Of a DNA stretch of 31,057 bases, positions 1-7,688 are shown piece by piece. This stretch comes from a virus. The translations under genes were made by a program, and so were the position numbers. The stretch is taken from IMG/VR virus record IMGVR_UViG_3300031510_000024, positions 1 through 31,057 of that record, one strand, 5' to 3'. A model generated the notes under the pieces. The model had not been told where the DNA came from, made no database searches, and saw only the letters and a program-made list of their open reading frames with translations. Each line of letters opens with the position of its first letter. Positions within the stretch are counted from its first letter, which is position 1.

Positions 1-1694
1 TAAAGAATAGACGTTCAGGTTTTTCTTTCATGAGTTCAGCTGAAACCGTTAATTTAGCTACATTAGCAAGTGATAGTAGATTTGGAGTCTTATCCAAAAG
101 TGGTGGAGATGCTAAGAAGATGTTTACGGATAAAATAGTACCCATAAGTATTAATTACCCATTCTTCTTTAAACCCATTCAAGATGGTATGGATAGACCC
201 AAAAGTGAACTAGCTTACCGTATTCCGGCTAAGAAATTCACTAGAAGGAAGATGAAGGAAACCGAAGAGGCTGACGACATGGAAGGCCTTGACACTACTA
301 TTGACTGGAAGAATACAGGAGACAATAGCTACGATGGTGAAAAGCTCTCCTTATTGGTCCACGATGAAAGTGGTAAATGGGAGAGACCTGATAATATCCT
401 CAACAACTGGCGAGTTACAAAGACTTGCTTAAGACTTGGTGGTAGAATTATCGGTAAGTGTATGATGGGCTCTACAAGTAACGCTCTAGACAAGGGTGGT
501 TTAAACTTCAAGAAGTTATACGGGGATTCACAGGTAAATAAAAGAAACAAGAATGGACAGACAAAATCTGGTTTATATTCTCTGTTTGTGCCAATGGAAT
601 GGAACTATGAAGGATTTATTGATGAGTTCGGAGTTCCAGTCTTTGACAATCCAAGCAATGATGTCCACGGACCAACTGGTGAATTAATAGACACTGGCGT
701 TGTAGATTATTGGGAGAATGAAGTTGAAGGACTTAGAGAGGATCAAGATGGTCTAAATGAATTTTACAGACAATTCCCTAGGACAGAAGAGCACGCATTT
801 AGAGATGAAACAAAGAATAGCTTATTCAATCTAGTTAAGATTTATGAGCAGATAGATTATAACGAAGGTAACAAGAGTTCCTCAGTATTAACCGCTGGAA
901 ACTTCCAATGGGAGAATGGGGTTAAAGATACTAAGGTTACTTTCAACCCTGATCCAAAGGGTAGGTTTAAAGTTAGCTGGGTTCCTGGGCAGAAGATGCA
1001 GAATAACGTTATAATAAAGAACGGTGTTAAGTGGCCAGGTAATGAACACATGGGTGCCTTCGGTTGTGATAGCTATGATATTAGTGGGACCGTTGACGAG
1101 AAAGGTTCTAAAGGAGCTTTACATGGGTTAACTAAGTTCAGTATGGAGGATGCACCAGCGAATACATTCTTCTTGGAGTATATTGCTAGACCTCAGACTG
1201 CTGAGATCTTCTTTGAGGACGTTCTAATGGCACTTGTATTCTACGGGATGCCAATACTCGCTGAGAACAATAAACCCCGCCTATTGTACTATTTACGTAG
1301 GAGAGGTTATAGAGGTTTTAGTATGAACAGACCGGACAAGATATGGAACAAGCTTTCCGTAACTGAAAAGGAAGTGGGTGGGATGCCTAATTCCAGTGAA
1401 GATATTAAGCAAGCTCACGCAGCTGCTATTGAAATGTACATCAACGACCATGTTGGTCACTTAGAAGATGGTACCTACGGTAGTGTTTACTTTGCTGACA
1501 CGCTTAGTGATTGGAGTAGGTTTGATATAAATAAGAGAACAAAGTACGATGCAGCAATTAGCTCGGGTTTAGCTATAATGGCTTGCAATAGACACCTATA
1601 TAGACCAAACCCAGAAGCAAAGAAACAAGCATTAAATTTAACTGTTTCTAGATATAGTAACACTGGATTTAATTCAAGAATAATTAAAAGTTAG
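1..1694 (+). CDS. terL: Terminase large subunit, 5' end cut by window edge
   Basis: This is the ATP-driven DNA packaging motor with its C-terminal headful nuclease, which docks on the portal at the capsid vertex. The first ATG is at 30, but the frame stays open to base 3 and reads KNRRSGFSF just before it, which looks like the deviant Walker A segment of some phage terminases. The true start therefore lies upstream. Numbering from the ATG at 30, a hydrophobic strand followed by HDES (111-114) fits Walker B with the catalytic Glu, and GSTSN (147-151) fits the coupling motif. In the nuclease half, GCDSYD (345-350) supplies the first acidic residue, EDV near 396 the second, and the conserved-looking segment around 500-520 the last. 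The stop is two bases before the portal start, so the two genes are probably co-translated. The family call rests on motif order and on the portal neighbour. No small terminase subunit is visible here. Confidence 0.85.
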   Translation, partial: KNRRSGFSFMSSAETVNLATLASDSRFGVLSKSGGDAKKMFTDKIVPISINYPFFFKPIQDGMDRPKSELAYRIPAKKFTRRKMKETEEADDMEGLDTTIDWKNTGDNSYDGEKLSLLVHDESGKWERPDNILNNWRVTKTCLRLGGRIIGKCMMGSTSNALDKGGLNFKKLYGDSQVNKRNKNGQTKSGLYSLFVPMEWNYEGFIDEFGVPVFDNPSNDVHGPTGELIDTGVVDYWENEVEGLREDQDGLNEFYRQFPRTEEHAFRDETKNSLFNLVKIYEQIDYNEGNKSSSVLTAGNFQWENGVKDTKVTFNPDPKGRFKVSWVPGQKMQNNVIIKNGVKWPGNEHMGAFGCDSYDISGTVDEKGSKGALHGLTKFSMEDAPANTFFLEYIARPQTAEIFFEDVLMALVFYGMPILAENNKPRLLYYLRRRGYRGFSMNRPDKIWNKLSVTEKEVGGMPNSSEDIKQAHAAAIEMYINDHVGHLEDGTYGSVYFADTLSDWSRFDINKRTKYDAAISSGLAIMACNRHLYRPNPEAKKQALNLTVSRYSNTGFNSRIIKS

Positions 1695-1696
1695 AT

Positions 1697-4090
1697 ATGG
1701 CAGAGTCTGTTGTAAGAAATTTCCCCTCACAAGCTGTAGGGGATTTAGAGAAAGCGAGTCACGGGTATGGTATTAGAGTAGCTAAAGCTATAGAGCACGA
1801 GTGGTTCTCTGGTTCTACCTCTAAGTTCGATAACATGACTAACAACTTCCACAAATTAAGGTTGTATGCTAGGGGTGAACAACCAGTGCAGAAGTATAAG
1901 AATGAGTTGTCAATTAATGGTGACTTGTCCTACTTGAACTTAGACTGGAAACCCGTACCTATTATATCAAAATTCGTAGACATAGTAGTCAACGGAATGG
2001 CTCAGAGAGCTTATGATGTTAAAGCATTCTCTCAAGATTCTTACGGAGTAAGCAAGAGAACTAAATACATGGAATCCATAATTAGGGATATGAAATCTAA
2101 AGAGTTCAGCGATGCTGCACAATCTAGCTTGAATATGAACTTGTATGAGAACAATAAAGAAGATCTACCAGACACCGAAGAGGAATTGGCTCTGCACATG
2201 CAACTTGATTACAAGCAAGCGATTGAGCTAGCTGAAGAGCAGGCTATAAACGTGTTGATGGAGGGTTGTAAGTTTGATTTAACTAGGAGGCGTTCTATAT
2301 ATGACTTAGTCACTATAGGGATAGGTGCTACTAAAACCACTTTCGATTATAGTGAAGGAGCAAAAGCTCAGTACGTTGACCCAGCTAATTTAATATACTC
2401 ATACACTGAGTCACCTTATTTTGATGATATATACTATATCGGTGAAGTGAAAGAAATTCCAGTCAACGAACTGGTTAAGGAGTTCCCAAACCTCGGAGAG
2501 GAACAAATTAAAGATATAGTAGAAAACTCCGGGACTGGGCACAACGGTAGGTCTAGTTCGGATAAAAACAAAGTATCTATATTATACTTCAATTATAAGA
2601 CACATGCTAACGATGTTTACAAGTTAAAGGAAACAGGGACAGGCTCTCAGAAGACTATAATTAAAGATGACACCTTTAACCCGCCAGTAGATCTGGAAGG
2701 GAATTTCAGTAAGCTAGAGAGGGTAACAGAATGCTTATATGAAGGGGTTTTAGTTTTAGGTACAAATAAGCTACTCAAATGGGAGATGGCTAAAAATATG
2801 ATGCGTACCAAGTCTAACTTTACTAAGGTTAAAATGAATTACAGTATCGTTGCACCTAGGATGTACAACGGTAAGATCGAATCTATGGTCAGTAGAATTA
2901 CAGGCTTCGCTGACATGATCCAGCTTACGCACTTAAAACTGCAGCAAGTAATGTCTAGGATGGTGCCGGATGGGGTTTATTTAGATGCTGATGGTTTAGC
3001 TGAGATAGATTTAGGTAATGGAACTAATTACTCACCTCAGGAAGCTTTAAACATGTTCTTCCAAACTGGTTCAGTTATAGGTAGATCATTCACTTCAGAG
3101 GGAGATCCTAACCCAGGTAAAATACCAATCCAGCAAATCCAAAACGGTGGTGGTGGTAATAAGATTCAGAGTCTTATAACTACATACAATTACTACCTTC
3201 AGATGATACGTGATGTAACTGGTTTAAATGAAGCAAGAGATGCTTCTACTCCAGATAAGAATTCATTGGTAGGTATTCAAAAACTAGCAGCAGCCAATTC
3301 AAACGTAGCAACAAGACACATATTACAGTCTATGCTGTTGTTGACATCAGAGACAGCTGAGGCTTTATCGCTTAGAATATCAGACATCGTAGAGTACTCC
3401 CCAACTAGAGAGGCTTTTATCCAATCTATTGGAGCGCATAACGTAGCCACACTTGAGGAGATAAAAGACTTACACTTATATGATTTCGGTATATTTATTG
3501 AGCTGTTACCCGATGACGAAGAAAAGCAGATCTTAGAGCAGAACATTCAAATGGCCTTAGGCCAGAAGATGATAGACTTAGATGATGCTATAGATTTGAG
3601 AGACGTTAGGAATATAAAGCTAGCCAATCAGTTACTTAAGATCAAGAGAAAGAAGAAAGCCGAGAGAGATCAAAAGGAACAGCAGGAAAATATTAAAGCT
3701 CAATCTGATGCTAACATACAAGCCCAACAAGCAGCGGCACAAGCTGAGACTCAGAAGGAGCAAGCTAAAGCTGAGATAGAGAGTAGGTTAGAAGAGACTA
3801 AGAATGAATTGAAAATGGCTTACCTTGATAAGGAAGCCGCAGTTAAGAAGGATTTAATGAATCACGAATTCGAGTTAAATATTAGGCTTAATGGTCTAGA
3901 GAACGAGACATTAAATAATAGAGAGAGTCAGAGAGAGGATCGTAAAGATGAGAGAGTGGACAGGCAAGCAGCACACCAAGATCGAGCTGCTGATAAAAAG
4001 AATTCAGGTGAATCACTTAAAAAGTTTGAGTCATCAGGTAATGATATAATCGGTGGAGGACTAGGATTAGATAAGTTCACTCCAAGATAG
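1697..4090 (+). CDS. Portal protein
   Basis: This is probably the dodecameric portal at the unique capsid vertex, the channel for DNA packaging and ejection and the dock for terminase and the head-tail adaptor. At 797 residues it is long, in the range of P22-type and crAss-like portals. Features typical of portals in this group are the segment near residues 225-260 (VDPANLIYSYTES) and a conserved-looking stretch near 505-545 that includes RDVTGLNEARD, followed by the predicted long crown-side helices. Residues about 648-770 are rich in Gln, Ala, Glu and Lys and should form an extended coiled coil, as in portals with a helical barrel projecting into the capsid. It starts two bases after the terminase stop and precedes the scaffold-like gene, the standard terminase-portal-scaffold-capsid order. 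The call comes from length, order and remembered family pattern, not from a search. Confidence 0.83.
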   Translation: MAESVVRNFPSQAVGDLEKASHGYGIRVAKAIEHEWFSGSTSKFDNMTNNFHKLRLYARGEQPVQKYKNELSINGDLSYLNLDWKPVPIISKFVDIVVNGMAQRAYDVKAFSQDSYGVSKRTKYMESIIRDMKSKEFSDAAQSSLNMNLYENNKEDLPDTEEELALHMQLDYKQAIELAEEQAINVLMEGCKFDLTRRRSIYDLVTIGIGATKTTFDYSEGAKAQYVDPANLIYSYTESPYFDDIYYIGEVKEIPVNELVKEFPNLGEEQIKDIVENSGTGHNGRSSSDKNKVSILYFNYKTHANDVYKLKETGTGSQKTIIKDDTFNPPVDLEGNFSKLERVTECLYEGVLVLGTNKLLKWEMAKNMMRTKSNFTKVKMNYSIVAPRMYNGKIESMVSRITGFADMIQLTHLKLQQVMSRMVPDGVYLDADGLAEIDLGNGTNYSPQEALNMFFQTGSVIGRSFTSEGDPNPGKIPIQQIQNGGGGNKIQSLITTYNYYLQMIRDVTGLNEARDASTPDKNSLVGIQKLAAANSNVATRHILQSMLLLTSETAEALSLRISDIVEYSPTREAFIQSIGAHNVATLEEIKDLHLYDFGIFIELLPDDEEKQILEQNIQMALGQKMIDLDDAIDLRDVRNIKLANQLLKIKRKKKAERDQKEQQENIKAQSDANIQAQQAAAQAETQKEQAKAEIESRLEETKNELKMAYLDKEAAVKKDLMNHEFELNIRLNGLENETLNNRESQREDRKDERVDRQAAHQDRAADKKNSGESLKKFESSGNDIIGGGLGLDKFTPR

Positions 4091-4114
4091 TTTTTAATTT
4101 TATAGTATTTTATT

Positions 4115-5209
4115 ATGGTAGAAGAAGAACAAGCACCTAACACAGTCGACGATGATGTGACTAAAGTTAAGGTCAGTGCCCAACCAGTCGATGATGGTAT
4201 TACTAGAGTAGACCTCAGTAAGTCAAACGAGCCGGTTGAGGAATTAGTAGAAGTGGTGGAAGAGGCCGTAGGGGATATTGTCACTGAAATACCTACTATA
4301 GAGGAGATAACTGGAGAAGACACCCCAGTGGTAGAAGAAGTTGTTATTAACGAAGTAACCGAAGCACCTATACCAGTAGTTAGCTTACCAGATAATATAC
4401 AAAAACTGGTTGACTTCATGGAGGATACTGGTGGTGATTTAAGTGACTACGTTAAGTTGAATGCAGATACATCCAAGTTAGACAACTCAGAAGTACTAGA
4501 CCAATACTACAAGGCTACTAAACCACATCTATCTGCAGACGAACGTAATTTCTTGTTAGAGGACAAGTTTGGGTTTGACGAAGACGTAGATGAAGAGAGA
4601 TCAATTAAAGGAAAGAAAATCGCTTTAAAAGAGCAAGTTGCTGAAGCGAGAGCCTATATAGACGGGCAAAAGTCTAAATACTATGAAGATATTAAAGCTG
4701 GTAGCAAGCTCACTAATGAGCAGCAGGAAGCAATTAATTTCTTCGATCGATACAACAAGGAATCAAAAGAGACTAGTAACCATACTAAGTCCCAGAAAGA
4801 GTTCTTTAAACAAAAGACTGAAACTGTCTTCAACGATGACTTCAAAGGTTTTGAATACAACGTAGGGGATAAGAAGTTTAGGTTCAATGTAAAGAACGTT
4901 AATGATGTCAAGGAGGAGCAAGGCGATATCGGTAACTTCGTTCAAAAGTTTTTGGATAAAGATAACAAGATGAATGATGCCAAGGGATACCACAAGTCGT
5001 TATTTACAGCAAACAATCCAGATGCAATTGCTCAGCATTTCTACGAGCAAGGGAAAGCGGACGCGATTAAAGAAACTGTAGCTAAAGGCAAAAATATTGA
5101 CGTTAACTCTAGGGGTACACATAGTGATCAACAAATTGGTGGTACTAAGTTCAAGGTGTTAGGTGATAGTTCTGATGACTTCAAGTTTAAGATCAAAAAA
5201 AGAAAATAA
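4115..5209 (+). CDS. Probable capsid scaffold protein
   Basis: This protein probably helps assemble the procapsid and then leaves or is degraded. No family-specific motif is visible; the call rests on position and composition. It lies between portal and major capsid genes. Its first about 90 residues are strongly acidic and rich in Val, Thr and Glu (probably disordered), the middle is helical and charged (about 130-230), and it ends in a basic tail, KFKIKKRK. A basic C-terminal end that binds the capsid protein is a known feature of scaffolds in P22-like phages. Its length of 364 residues is in the normal scaffold range. The leader before the ATG at 4115 is T/A-rich (TTTTAATTTTATAG) without a Shine-Dalgarno. 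No prohead protease gene lies nearby, so the scaffold would have to exit intact or be cut by something outside this window. An internal minor capsid protein is the main alternative. Confidence 0.6.
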   Translation: MVEEEQAPNTVDDDVTKVKVSAQPVDDGITRVDLSKSNEPVEELVEVVEEAVGDIVTEIPTIEEITGEDTPVVEEVVINEVTEAPIPVVSLPDNIQKLVDFMEDTGGDLSDYVKLNADTSKLDNSEVLDQYYKATKPHLSADERNFLLEDKFGFDEDVDEERSIKGKKIALKEQVAEARAYIDGQKSKYYEDIKAGSKLTNEQQEAINFFDRYNKESKETSNHTKSQKEFFKQKTETVFNDDFKGFEYNVGDKKFRFNVKNVNDVKEEQGDIGNFVQKFLDKDNKMNDAKGYHKSLFTANNPDAIAQHFYEQGKADAIKETVAKGKNIDVNSRGTHSDQQIGGTKFKVLGDSSDDFKFKIKKRK

Positions 5210-5231
5210 ATTAACTTTAAATTAGAAAATT
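5210..5231 (+). promoter_or_regulatory. A/T-rich translation leader of the capsid gene
   Basis: The 22 bases between the scaffold stop and the capsid ATG contain only A, T, one C and one G, with no purine-rich Shine-Dalgarno. A highly expressed gene with such a leader fits Bacteroidota-type initiation, where A/T-rich unstructured leaders replace the Shine-Dalgarno. Similar leaders precede the ATGs at 4115, 6739, 16658 and 28770. The host inference is mine. Confidence 0.45.
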
Positions 5232-6671
5232 ATGGCTGTTACAGGTGCATATGTTCCAGCTCCGGCTGCGAGCAAACAATTATTGGCTAGTGCTTATCTA
5301 GACTTTACAGGTACTACGGATACTACGTGGGCCCAACAATACGTTCCAGACTTAATGGAGAAGGAAGCTGAAGTGTTCGGTAATAGAACAATGTCAGGGT
5401 TCTTATCAAAAGTAGGCGCTGAAGAATCAATGGCTGCAGATCAAGTAGTTTGGTCTGAACAAGGTCGTTTACACTTATCTTACGGTGTTACTGTAGGTGG
5501 TTCTGGTACTACTATTACTGTAGTGTCTGATGCTGACGGTACATTAGGTACAAATCACGGTATGAGAGCCGGTGATATGGTTATGGTTGCTGATGCGGAT
5601 TGCACTGTTAAGTGTTACGTTATCTCTGTAACTGCTACCTCGGCTACAGTTAAGCCTTATACTCAAGCAAATCTAAATACTATACCGTCTGGTGGTAGTG
5701 GTATTGCTGATGGTACTGGTGCTAAAGCTTTAGTATTTGGTTCTGAATATGTTAAAGGTTCTGTTGGAAGAAACGAAGTAAACCAACCAGGTTTTAAATC
5801 TTTCAGCAACAACCCTATCATAGTTAAAGATAAGTACGAAGTATCTGGATCAGATGCATCTGCTATCGGATGGGTTGAAGTTTCTGGTGAAGAAGGTCAA
5901 AACGGGTACTTATGGTACTTAAAAGCTTCTGGTGATACTAAAGCTCGTTTTAGCGACTACTTAGAAATGGTTTGTCTTGAAGCTGAAAAAGCTACAGGTA
6001 CTGCTCCAGTTTCTACACAGGCTGACGCTACTGGTTCTGTTAAAGGAACTGAAGGTTTATTTGCCGCTGTTAGGTCTAGAGGTAATATATCTACGGGTAT
6101 TGCTGGTACTGAAGCTGCATCTGACTTAGGAGAGTTTGACGACATCCTTAAGGAGTTTGATAGAAATGGTGCTATCGAAGAGAACATGATGTTCTTGAAT
6201 AGAGATGCAGCATTAGCTGTTGATGATATGTTAGCTGGGATGAACAACCACGGAGCCGCTGGAGGTACTTCTTACGGAGTGTTCGATAACGACTCTGATA
6301 TGGCTTTAAATTTAGGTTTCTCAGGATTCCGTAGAGGTTCTTATGACTTCTACAAGTCTGACTGGAAATACCTAAATGATGCTTCTACTAGAGGTATGAT
6401 AAACACTGAAGACGTAGCTAACGGCATTAGGGGTATGTTTGTACCCGCAGGTGTTTCTTCTGTATACGATCAAAACTTAGGGAAGAACTTGAAACGTCCT
6501 TTCTTACATGTTCGCTACAGAGCTTCAAATACTGAATCTCGTAAGTACAAGACTTGGGTTACTGGTTCTGTTGGAGCTGTAACATCTGACTTGGATGCGA
6601 TGGAGATCAACTACTTATCTGAAAGATGTTTAGTTGTTCAAGGTGCTAACAACTTCATGTTGTTACAATAG
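5232..6671 (+). CDS. Major capsid protein
   Basis: This is the probable shell-forming capsid protein (expected HK97 fold; 479 residues). Residues 48-82 carry a segment typical of capsid proteins in marine and crAss-like podophages: FGNRTMSGFL, then a VGAEE turn, then ADQVVW and EQGRLH. Residues about 86-150 look like an inserted small beta-barrel (Gly, Thr and Val rich, with GMRAGDMVMV), resembling an SH3-like insertion. The C-terminal part (about 420-479) has the long strand pattern expected of the P-domain. The gene uses somewhat more CGT for arginine than its AGA/AGG-dominated neighbours and many GGT, GCT and GTT codons, as expected for high expression. A strong intrinsic terminator begins 10 bases after its stop, which would make the capsid message the 3' end of the head transcript. 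The call rests on pattern, composition and position. Confidence 0.83.
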   Translation: MAVTGAYVPAPAASKQLLASAYLDFTGTTDTTWAQQYVPDLMEKEAEVFGNRTMSGFLSKVGAEESMAADQVVWSEQGRLHLSYGVTVGGSGTTITVVSDADGTLGTNHGMRAGDMVMVADADCTVKCYVISVTATSATVKPYTQANLNTIPSGGSGIADGTGAKALVFGSEYVKGSVGRNEVNQPGFKSFSNNPIIVKDKYEVSGSDASAIGWVEVSGEEGQNGYLWYLKASGDTKARFSDYLEMVCLEAEKATGTAPVSTQADATGSVKGTEGLFAAVRSRGNISTGIAGTEAASDLGEFDDILKEFDRNGAIEENMMFLNRDAALAVDDMLAGMNNHGAAGGTSYGVFDNDSDMALNLGFSGFRRGSYDFYKSDWKYLNDASTRGMINTEDVANGIRGMFVPAGVSSVYDQNLGKNLKRPFLHVRYRASNTESRKYKTWVTGSVGAVTSDLDAMEINYLSERCLVVQGANNFMLLQ

Positions 6672-6680
6672 TGATTAATT

Positions 6681-6715
6681 AATGGTTGGGGTTTCGGCTC
6701 CAACCATTTTTATTT
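6681..6715 (+). terminator. Intrinsic terminator after the capsid gene
   Basis: An 11-bp inverted repeat (left arm 6681-6691 AATGGTTGGGG, loop TTTCGG, right arm 6698-6708 CTCCAACCATT, one G-T wobble) leads into TTTTTATTT. This is a classical rho-independent terminator in the right place, just after the major capsid gene. Confidence 0.88.
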
Positions 6716-6738
6716 AAACTTTTATATTATATTATATT

Positions 6739-7566
6739 ATGGCAAAAAAGAAAGTAACCACCAAGGAAGAAGTGGTGGAGGAGATTACGATTCCAGTGTT
6801 AGAAACTGTGAGTTATAAGAAAATACCTGAGGTTGCTAAAAAACCTACATGGGAGATCAAAGCAAGGAACTATGCTTTAACAAACAATGATAGTCCTCTA
6901 AGTAAGTCAATCAGAACTTCTGGTGTATTCTACTTCGACGAAGAAGTGGGCTACGAAAGAGAACTTAGGGTTACTAAAAATCAACGCACACCATTCGTTG
7001 ATGAATTCAAAGGTACTGTAATGCCTGAAAGCGTTATATTTAGACACGGTATACTACACGTGCCTAAGGAAAAACAGATACTACAAAAGATATTATCAGT
7101 CTACCACCCGCACAAAGGCAGGTTGTTCTACGAGGTTGACGAGGTCGAAATCGCTATAACACATTTAGATGCTCTTGAAGTAGAATTAGAAGCTATGAAT
7201 GTAGCCGCTAATTTAGATATAGATATGGCTGAAGCTGTTATGCGTACAGAGATTGGATCTAAGGTATCAGAGATGAGTTCTAAAGAACTTAAAAGAGATT
7301 TGTTATTGTATGCTAAAAGAAACCCGTACCTACTGTTAGAATTAGTGAATGATGATAACATCCACTTGAGGAATGTAGGTATAAAAGCTACAGAGCTTAG
7401 TATCATAAAACTATCCTCCGATAATAGAGCTTTTCTATGGGGCTCTAATGACAGGAAGTTAATGACCGTCCCGTTTGATGAACACCCATACTCAGCTCTT
7501 GCCTCTTGGTTTAAGACTGACGAAGGTATGGAGGTTTTAAACTCAATCGAGAAACGATTAAACTAA
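6739..7566 (+). CDS. Unrecognised protein between capsid and connector genes, probably virion-associated
   Basis: I do not recognise a named family. The 275-residue protein begins with a Lys- and Glu-rich stretch (1-30) and continues with a mixed alpha/beta region (35-110, including FRHGILHVPKEKQ). Acidic helices follow (about 130-185), then a compact C-terminal part (185-275) that includes RDLLLYAKRNPYLLLELVND and ends in LNSIEKRLN. There are no membrane segments, cysteine clusters or nucleotide-binding motifs. Genes of this size next to the capsid gene in related marine phages are usually annotated as structural or hypothetical. Its isolation between two intrinsic terminators is odd and suggests expression level separate from the capsid and connector genes. 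The leader before the ATG is a run of TATAT repeats without a Shine-Dalgarno. A head decoration protein, a head completion factor or a DNA-binding protein are all possible. Confidence 0.55.
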   Translation: MAKKKVTTKEEVVEEITIPVLETVSYKKIPEVAKKPTWEIKARNYALTNNDSPLSKSIRTSGVFYFDEEVGYERELRVTKNQRTPFVDEFKGTVMPESVIFRHGILHVPKEKQILQKILSVYHPHKGRLFYEVDEVEIAITHLDALEVELEAMNVAANLDIDMAEAVMRTEIGSKVSEMSSKELKRDLLLYAKRNPYLLLELVNDDNIHLRNVGIKATELSIIKLSSDNRAFLWGSNDRKLMTVPFDEHPYSALASWFKTDEGMEVLNSIEKRLN

Positions 7567-7586
7567 TATAGTTAGTTACAACACTG

Positions 7587-7620
7587 ATAGCCACTCTTAA
7601 CCGGGTGGCTATTTTTGTTT
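7587..7620 (+). terminator. Intrinsic terminator downstream of the 275-residue gene
   Basis: An 8-bp perfect stem (ATAGCCAC at 7587-7594, GTGGCTAT at 7605-7612) with a 10-base loop runs straight into TTTTTGTTT. It lies 20 bases after the stop at 7566 and should end the transcript of the 275-residue gene. Confidence 0.87.
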
Positions 7621-7688
7621 CCGATAGTAACATATCACTATCTTATGTGATTATATTATTGTAAAATAATAGCATAAAGTAAGGAAAA
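7621..7688 (+). promoter_or_regulatory. Candidate promoter/leader region before the connector genes
   Basis: This is the rest of the longest gap in the window (7567-7688), between a terminator and the next gene. It holds two short inverted repeats: GATAGT/ACTATC (7623-7628 and 7637-7642) and ATTATT/AATAAT (7655-7660 and 7665-7670, loop GTAA). A purine stretch AAGTAAGGAAAA just before the ATG at 7689 is the nearest thing to a Shine-Dalgarno here. If the terminator works, a promoter is needed downstream. TATCTTAT at 7639-7646 is only a weak match to the Bacteroidota -7 element (TAnnTTTG), so a promoter is inferred, not shown. Confidence 0.35.

Noticed and set aside
3928-4419. Minus-strand frame of 163 residues, and others such as 10207-10710 and 26286-26684
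   Set aside because: They lie opposite strongly supported genes, have Ser/Leu-rich shadow composition and no start context or homology pattern of their own.
4683-4865. Plus-strand 60-residue frame inside the scaffold gene, and similar ones at 12480-12686, 20735-20956 and 29356-29547
   Set aside because: Each is an out-of-frame shadow of a longer gene with better domain support.
6716-6738. TATAT repeats before the 275-residue gene as a microsatellite or operator
   Set aside because: They are very short and fit the general A/T-rich leader style seen before other starts.
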